This document shows positions 11,501-20,500 of a stretch of 64,000 bases of DNA, piece by piece. The DNA comes from Tribonema minus (taxonomy: Eukaryota > Sar > Xanthophyceae > Tribonematales > Tribonemataceae), in assembly GCA_017506865.1 (NCBI GenBank), contig JAFCMP010000510.1:62001-126000 (forward strand), given 5' to 3'. The notes under the pieces were generated by a model. It was given only the letters and a program-made list of their open reading frames with translations. It was not told where the DNA came from and searched no databases. Each line of letters begins with the position of its first letter. Position 1 is the stretch's first letter. The translations under genes and the position numbers were made by a program.

Positions 11501-14500
11501 TCAAAGAAAATCCTTATTTGTACGGGAAGAGTAACAAAGCTTGCAGACAGCGGCGCCGCCAAGACATAGTGCACGAAAGCGCCGCCGGATCTGCGCAGGA
11601 GGCATTCTGGTGAGCAGGGGCTCTCAAAAAGTGCTTCAAAGTGGTATTGAATAATTCGTCATACCAATTGCCAATGCGTACACATGGATGTGTAGATAGT
11701 ACACACGGCGGAGCTCGCAGACAGTGGCGCCGGCAAGATGCAGCACACAAAGGCGTTCTGTCGAGGGTAGGCTCTCTACGAACGCTTCAAAGTGTTATGC
11801 GACCATGCATCAGCAATACACATGAAAGGATACTTCATCATGTGTGAGAGCTCGCAGACAGCGGCGCCGCCAAGACACAGCGCACTAAGCAGCCGCCTGA
11901 TTTACGCAGAGAAGCGTTCTGGTAAGCAAGGGCCTAGAAAAGACTTTTACCCCAAAGCGCTATACTACACTTGTCATCATTTGAATCTTCAATGCGTCTA
12001 CAACGAAGTATGGATGTTAACGTGACGCAGCTCGCAGGCAGCTGCGCCGCCAAAACGCAGCGCACCAAACAGCCGCCTGACTTGCGCAGGGAGCATATTA
12101 GGGTTAGGGTTAGGGTAGGGTCAGGTTTGGAATTAGGGCACCATCAGGACAAATGGTGCCGCCGGGAAGCAGCCTGGTGAGAATCGTCAACGTGTGATAC
12201 TGCCGAGGTCTCGCGCAGTACCGAAGTATGCGCGTAGATGGACATACAGCGCGTTAACATCAAGTCAACATGAAGCACAAGAACACGCTTCCCTCGAGTG
12301 AGTCCTTGCGTGATATGTGAGTGAACCACGACGCAGCGCAGAAAGGCGCCGCCAGATGTACGCAAGGAGGCATCCGTGCCGGGGAGTGAGCCCCAGCCTT
12401 ATCCGGATTTTCACGCTTCCTTTCGCGAAGGCCAGTATCCCAGGTCACTGCAACCGGCCATCCTTAACCAGCACCTACGGTGGCGGTGGCATGATCGCGT
12501 CAAAGAGCCACCGGCTTAAAGCAGCCAATCAGTGGCCGTGTTTGCTGCGCTCAACGTGCCCTCCTTCAAAGTCCGTAGGGAGAGCACCCTTTCAAGGTTT
12601 TCCCCAAGCTCCACACGGGGGACCAATTTGAACGCAAAAGTGCACCACCGGGGCCAACATCTGGCGATGACTCAGCAAAGTCGCACGGCAGCGCTCAGCT
12701 CTTTACTCGGTTAAAATCGGGTCTGAGGGCTGTGAGTACATGCTTCTGTTTTCAGACTTTACATCTTGTAAGGCTTTCTTGCCCCTTCACACATGCACCA
12801 GGGGTCCCTCGCCCCCTACCTCCGAAGGATTAAGGGAGAGTGTTGTAGGCGAGAGACCCCTCAGGCGCGAGCCTGCTTGAGTATTTCGGCGCGTGTGCGA
12901 TTTGGATTTTGCAGTAGGGATGCATTTTGGCTTTGCTAAGGTAGCGGTGGCGAAGAGCAGCCTTGCCGCCGCCTAACACTAGCACTAACCCTCGCCCTAA
13001 CCCTAACCCTAAAAGCCGAGTATATATAAAAGCGTGAAATGCACGGTGAATTCTGCCAGTGGTGGTGGTGGTCGCCATGGTTCTGTCACTTTTCGTCAAA
13101 GGTAGCGGTGGCGTAGGGAGAGCACCCTTTCGAGGTTTTCCCCAAGCTCCACACGGGGGACCAATTTGAACGCAAAAGTGCACCACCGGGGCCAACATCT
13201 GGCGATGACTCAGCAAAGTCGCACGGCAGCGCTCAGCTCTTTGCTCGGTTAAGATCGGGTCTGAGGGCTGTGAGTACATGCTTCTGTTTTCAGACTTTAC
13301 ATCTTGTAAGGCTTTCTTGCCCCTTCACACATGCACCAGGGGTCCCTCGCCCCCTACCTCCGAAGGATTAAGGGAGAGTGTTGTAGGCGAGAGACCCCTC
13401 AGGCGCGAGCCTGCTTGAGTATTTCGGCGCGTGTGCGATTTGGATTTTGCACTAGGGATGCATTTTGGCTTTGCTAAGGTTAGCGGTGGCGAAGAGCAGC
13501 CTTGCCGCCGCCTAACACTAGCACTAACCCTCACCCTAACCCTAACCCTAAAAGCCGATTATATATAAAAGCGTGAAATGCACGGTGAATTCTGCCAGTG
13601 GTGGTGGTGGTCGCCATGGTTCTGTCACTTTTCGTCAAAGGTAGCGGTGGCGTAGGGAGAGCACCCTTTCGAGGTTTTCCCCAAGCTCCACACGGGGGAC
13701 CAATTTGAACGCAAAAGTGCACCACCGGGGCCAACATCTGGCGATGACTCAGCAAAGTCGCACGGCAGCGCTCAGCTCTTTGCTCGGTTAAGATCGGGTC
13801 TGAGGGCTGTGAGTACATGCTTCTGTTTTCAGACTTTACATCTTGTAAGGCTTTCTTGCCCCTTCACACATGCACCAGGGGTCCCTCGCCCCCTACCTCC
13901 GAAGGATTAAGGGAGAGTGTTGTAGGCGAGAGACCCCTCAGGCGCGAGCCTGCTTGAGTATTTCGGCGCGTGTGCGATTTGGATTTTGCACTAGGGATGC
14001 ATTTTGGCTTTGCTAAGGTTAGCGGTGGCGAAGAGCAGCCTTGCCGCCGCCTAACACTAGCACTAACCCTCACCCTAACCCTAACCCTAAAAGCCGATTA
14101 TATATAAAAGCGTGAAATGCACGGTGGATTCTGCCAGTGGTGGTGGTGGTCGCCATGGTTCTGTCACTTTTCGTCAAAGGTAGCGGTGGCGAAGAGCAAC
14201 CTTGCCGTCGCCGATTATATAGGAAAGCGTGAAACGCACAGGTGAACCCGCGAGTGCTGCTGCTCAACGCGGTGGAAGCGCAGGAGCAGATATTTTATTC
14301 CGCACTGCAGTGCGAGTGTCTCTGCCATCACTTACGAGCACTATTGCTGGGTCTCTCTGGCTTGTGGGCTCCGCGCTCACCCGGCGACCGAATTCAACAT
14401 GTTTGAGATACTTCCTGCTGTTAAGGATGTCTGATCCCCAGAGACTGACTTTAATCGCATAGCACTTAATGCGGCGTGCGTTTTTTCTCATGCGTTCGCA

Positions 14501-17500
14501 TGTTTGTTTTTTCCGAACACAGACAATACAGCGAGCACAGGGCAGAATCATGAGACCAAAACCTGGGTGTGGATGAGGTTGTGTGTTTCTCCGTTTCGTA
14601 ACAGAAACGCAGGGGCGCATCAATGTTGCCGGAACAGTCGACCTCCGCAGTTGTGCTTTCTACTTTTTCGTACGCCGCAGCAAGTGCTATGCGATTAAAG
14701 TCAGTCTGTGGGGATCAGACATCCTTTAACAGCAGGAAGTATCTCAAACATGTTGAATTCGGCCGCCGGGTGAGCGCGGAGCCCACAAGCCAGAGACACC
14801 CAGCAGTATTGCTCGTAAATGAAGGATGGCAGAGACGCTCGCACTGCAGCGCGGAATAAAATATCTGCTCCTGAGCTTCCACCGCGTTGAGCTGCAGCAC
14901 TCGCGGGTTCACCTGTGCGTTCCACGCGTTCCTGTCATCCGCGGCGGCAAGGCTGCTCTTTGCCACCACTACAGTACCTGGACAAAAAGTGACAGAACCA
15001 TGGCGACCACCACCACCACCACTGGCAGTAGGGCCTGGCACAAAACGTCTTTTTCCCATGCCCATTTCCTGATCCTTCTCCTGCCCAAAAGCAGCCTATT
15101 TCCTGGTTTTACTCTTCTTTATCCTGATTTTGTTTGGCACTAAAACACCCTTCACGAGGTGCTGCTGGCCATGAATGGCGTCGTAGCACAGTTAGCCAGT
15201 GCCACAGTAGGCGTCCCACAGACTTCAACGCAGACAAATGGCCATTTGGAGCATATTTGCTGCACATCGCATCGTGCGGGACATTTCACGGCTGTGCGAG
15301 ACCACAGTTGCTTTGACATTTTTCGATGAAAACCGCACATACATGCATATACACAGCAGAAGTGCGGGAGCAGCAGTTGCTGCTGCAGCTGCTGCCCGAC
15401 AGAGCGCGCTGACTCGAAAACCTACTTCAAGTTGACATGTTGAAGTTCATTTATGGCGCTCCCTTGGGGTATAGGGCCATGAAAAGCACAGAAATGAAGG
15501 CGTAGTGGCCAGCCAGTGTGCATGCACACCTTGATTACGGTTTCCAAGTCGATTGCGGTGAGTCGTGAGCAAATCCTTTTTATTCTGATTGCCATCAAAA
15601 AGTCGCCTATTTCCTCGAAAACGTCCTGCACGTTTTGTGCCAGGCCCTAACTTGCAGAATTGCGACGCCAGCTGAGGGCAAAGCCCAAGTAAGAAACCGA
15701 CAACCGAGTATTTATTACAAAAGTCACATTTTACTATGGACATTATTCTAAAGCAGCAACTATAATTATTGCAGTGCCAACGGGTATTTATTAATTGGAT
15801 CGCCACATTATAGATGCAGGTGCGCGTACGCCTACACCGATCACTGCGCAGATGCAGACCGCAAACGCCAGCATGGCGAAGAAACGCGTGGCATAGTCCA
15901 CCTGCGCTGTATACGTGCGCACACATCGAAGTACCGGTCTGGTGTCATATATATATCATTCATCTCGCCGAAAGTGCCGCCGCCAAGTGGCCCGATATAT
16001 GCGGAGAGGCGTTCTGCTAAGAGAGGGGTCTGAGCAAATGCTTCACAGTGCTGTCAAATACCATACATCATACGAATGCGTGCACGTCAATGTATTCACG
16101 TTGCACGTGACTGCATGGCTGTTTACCTCCGCAAACATAAATGTTTCGAAATATGTAGTATGTATGAACCTCCTGTGTGGGCTATCAGCTGGAGCTGGCC
16201 CAATAGACATGTTGGAGCTTTCCATACTGAACACCCATGCCTCAAATGCTAAAAATCTTGCACATAGAAGTCTTTTGGCTCCTCTGGATGTAGTAGCACT
16301 GTTTGACTCGTGGCCAATGGCTGCAGCAGCGGCGGCGGCAGTCGTTGGTGGAAGGCACTGGCGGCTAACCACACCATGTCGCCTAGAGCTCTACGATCTT
16401 CTGATTTGTTCCCATATTCATGTGTATCAACAGCTCTATCGGTGGATAGTAAGATGGATGGGTGCATAGACAATTGCGGAGATTCTGGTTTGATCCAGCA
16501 AAGCTTGTGTTGAAGTACACATTACCCTTCTTGGGTGTCCATCGTCAGCTTCAGCACTTGCTCTTGTTGAGCCCTGACATGCTGTCAGCTCGCGGCGTGC
16601 TTGATATACAGACGCGGAAATTCAAAGCGGGAACCACCACAAGCGCTTCAAAACATGCACTTCAAGGTATCATGTTCACATGTGACGTGCGATGAATGAC
16701 TGATCGCTGCTGCATGTCGTGTCTGCGCGCAGGCTAGGCGCGACCAACTCTGTGATTGGGGTCTTTGGCTGTAATAACTACTCAACCCACGCGCTTCAAG
16801 GCATCATATTCAAAATGTGACGTGCCACACCTTGCTGCATTGCTGCTGCATGTTCCGTCTGCGTGCAGGCTCGGCGCGACCAACTCCGTGATTGGGGTCT
16901 TTGGCGCGCAGGGCGGGTGCTCAGAGATGGGCCTAGGACAGTGAGTGTCACCTTTGAGGTTCATGGCTTGAAGTATTTCGCAATTGCAGTAATTGGGGTC
17001 TCTGGCGCGCAGGGCGGGTGCTCAGGAATGGGCCGCGGACAGCGAGTGGCGCCTCTGAAGTTTATGTCTTTAAGTATTTCGCAATTGCGGTGATTGGGGT
17101 CTTTGTTGGTTGGGTGCTCAGAGATGGGCCTGGGACAGTGAGTGTCGCCTTGGTGCGTGTCACCTTTGAAGTTGATGTCTTCAAGTATGTAGTGTGATTA
17201 CACAGTGAGAGAGTGCAGAATCTCCGATCATGTAGTGTCATACTATTGAGCTTTTTGGAAGTGTTCCTCGACGCTGATTATTCCATTCGGTAGATGAATT
17301 TTGTGTAGGCTGCTTGCTCTGAAGAGTCCATCATCAATTCTTCACGGCCAAGTTACAACGCATGTACAAGTTTGACACCAGTAATGGTTGTTGCCAAGAA
17401 TGTGCCGGCAACGACTTCTAGGCATCCAAGGCGCATGCTTAACGATAAATCACAGACACTGGGCACAGCCGTCAACGTAGCATTTGCTCAAGCACCCCCC

Positions 17501-20500
17501 CCCCCCCCCTCCGCCCCGCGTTCCCCTCAACCCCCCCCCCTTTCCCCTTCACCAATACAGGCTCAACCTGAAATCGGGCGGGACCCGCTGGGTCTCCAGT
17601 GCTCTGGCGGGGATACTCACCTTGTTAGTGCTAGTGGCAGCCTCCCCAGTGCTCGAAATCATCCCCGTGGCGGGTTTTGCGGGCATCATGTTTGCGGTCG
17701 CACTCGTCAGCTTTGAGTGGTCGAGCTTGTGGCTGCTGGCGGCGGCGGCGCTGCCGCTGAGCTGGCGCAACGCCGTGCTGCGCCGGCACAAGCTGAAGAA
17801 GGTGCGCGGAACGCGCATGCTCTCGTTGTTGATGCGGTCATTGTTGTGACGGATCACTGAAGTGTTTTGAAGTGTCTACTGTGTGGGTATATTGTACATG
17901 TAACCGAGTACATGCTTCAGCCGCTGAGCTGGCGCAACGCCGTGATGCAGCGGCACAAGCTCAAGAAGGTGCGCGGAACGCGTGCCCGATCTCGGTGTTG
18001 TTGCGGATTGTGCGCATTCGCAGAAGCTCGTTGTCTAGACTTAATTCAAAACATTGAATACTTTTAAAGTACTGAAGACTGAAGTCTGTGGCGCAGCAGC
18101 TGAGCTGGCGCAACGCTGTGCTGCATCAGCACAAGCTCTAAAAGGTGCGCATGACACAATGTGCGAGCCACGACGTAATGGGCGAGCTCTCACTGTTGCT
18201 GCGGGTGATTTTTGTTGTGGACGCCAAAGTGTCTTGAAGCATTTGCGTCCTGCTTATGTCATAGAGGTACTGAAATACTGAAACACATGATGTAGCTGCT
18301 GAGCTGGCGCAACGCCGTGCTGCATCGGCACAGCTCGAGAAGGTACATGTATCAGGGTTTGGCTAATGCTAACCTTGTTGCACCTTAGAGCCTACACGCA
18401 TGCGGCATGATACGCATTGGAGACTGTTGGTGTTACACCTCTACTATCTGTATATCTGGTGCAACGCCGTGCTGCGCCTGCACAAGCTCAAGACGGCACG
18501 TACGCTATATGTGAAGAACATGATGGACACGTTTCGGCGTCCATACATCGTTCGCAAGCAGGTCAAAAGCACTTGTTCTGAGTTTGCTGGGTTCTGTTGT
18601 ACTGAGGTACATGCTACAGCTGCTGAGCTGACGCAGCGCCGTGCTGCGCCGGCACAAGCTCAATAAGGTGCACGTAATGGACACGCCCGCGCTGTTGTCA
18701 TGGATTCCGTGATAGCGTTTGTGAGTTTTTTTCTGGGTATTGTCGCACTGACGTGCATTCTACAGCTGCTTAGCTGGCTCCGCCGGCACAAGCTCAAGAA
18801 GGTGCGCATCCACGTGCAAGCTGCTGTTGCTAACCCTCATCAAATTGTGCTGTTGTTTGCTGCCACAGATCCAGCGAGTCGACGCTCTGATCACAGCGGT
18901 GGGTCACTGTCAGCACACCGCTTATGGACCTCGCCATCGCTAACCAAACTTTAACCCTGACGCCAACCCTAACCCTAGCCCTAACCCTTACTGTGCTGTT
19001 GTTTGCTGCCACAGATCCCGTGCGTCGACGCCCTGATCATAGCGCTGGTCACTGTCATGTGCCATGCAGCTCTAACCTTAATCCTTTTCTGACCCCAACC
19101 GTAACTTAACCCTAATGTAATTCTCTTTGAATCGTGCAATATTGCTCGCTGCCACAGATACCACGCGTCGATGCCCTGATCATAGCGGTGGTCACCGTCA
19201 TCACGCCGCTCATGGATCTAGCCATCGCCGTGGCCATCGGCTGCGGCATCGCGGCTCTCGCCTTTGCGTGGCAGAGTGCGGATAAGCTCAACTTCAACAT
19301 CTACACGCGGCCAGCTCTGCCCTCCGAGGGCAGCGGCACTGGCTCTGTGAAGGTATTTGAGAGCAAAACCAATGTTTGCGGTGAAATGGGGATGGTGCAC
19401 ACCCTGTCGGCTGTAATATTGCAGCTCTTGCCTTTGCATGACAGAGCGCGCATAAGCTTAACTTCAACATCTACACGCTTCCCGCATTGCCCTCCGAAGG
19501 CAGCAGCACTGGCTCTGTAAAGGTATTTGAGAGCAACAACATAGTTTGCAGATGGGCAAAGGTGGTGCAAAGTTTGAGGTTAGGTGAGGTTGGTGCTCAC
19601 CCCTCACCTGTAATACAGCCGATCTCGCCTTTGCATGTCAAAGCGTGGGAAAGCCGCATTTCAACATTAATGCACGGTTGGCCAGAGCCACAACACTGGC
19701 ACTGTCAAACTTTTGTGCAAGCACAAAATGTACGTGGGTGCCTGATACAATGAACGCTCGTGCTCAGGGCGCTCGCTACCCAGGCTCAAACCAGTGTTGC
19801 CGAAGTCCTCATTCTATCGCATTTTTCAACCGCGATACTCCATGTTTGAAGCGTCCTGCATCTGCACCAGATTTGCGCGGAGGTGAACAAGTCCGAGTAC
19901 ATCGTTGAAATTGAGCCCAGGCCGTGGGTTACAAATAGGATCCGGCACAGAATGCCGCATACAGCCCAACCCCCTGTGTTCCTGGAAGACTTTGAAGATG
20001 TCACCACGTCCAGGTTCAACGCATCCTGTATCTGCCCCAACCGCAGGTCTTCGCAAGACTGTGATGATGAGCTTAGTGTTCGTGTTACCAAGATTACCAC
20101 GAGGGTCGTATCCTCCCCTTGCCACTCAGACGCCCCGTGACTGCTGCATTTGCACCACATCCGCAGGTGTGCTAGCTTCGTGGCCTGCTGTACTGTAGCC
20201 TTGGGCATGTGTTTGATTGATCGTAGGGTTAGGGTCAGGTCGACACTACCACTTAGGTTTAGGGCTAGGCTAGGGTTAGGGTTAGGTTTAGTTGTAAGGT
20301 TACACAGACCCCCCACTCACCTCAATATGTTTCAAACACCCTGCGTCTGATGCTTTCCCATTTTTAACAGACACTTTTGCATGATGTCAAGATCAGCATC
20401 AGGGTCACACACACAACAGCCCTTCCCTCGCCTCCAGCATGCGTCTTGAGTCCAACGCCTTCAGCACTTGATTCCGTTTGTGATTGTGTTGCCGGTGTAT

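Larger units (their letters stand above)
11114..16868 (+). repeat. Intron 6: long exon-6 echo array split by a large repeat block
   Basis: Copies of the last 55-78 bases of exon 6 with donor lie at about 11218-11283, 11356-11433, 11533-11609, 11708-11761, 11847-11921, 12026-12092 and 12327-12372. An eighth, at 15968-16019, lies on the far side of the 539-bp tandem repeats and foldback, showing those arrived later. One copy of the start of exon 7 lies at 16734-16772. The stretch 15060-15960 shows no recognisable feature. Confidence 0.9.

Noticed and set aside
12830-14267. Several similar minus-strand reading frames of 65-149 codons
   Set aside because: They are the same frame repeated in each 539-bp unit, with no domain, and end wherever the unit ends.
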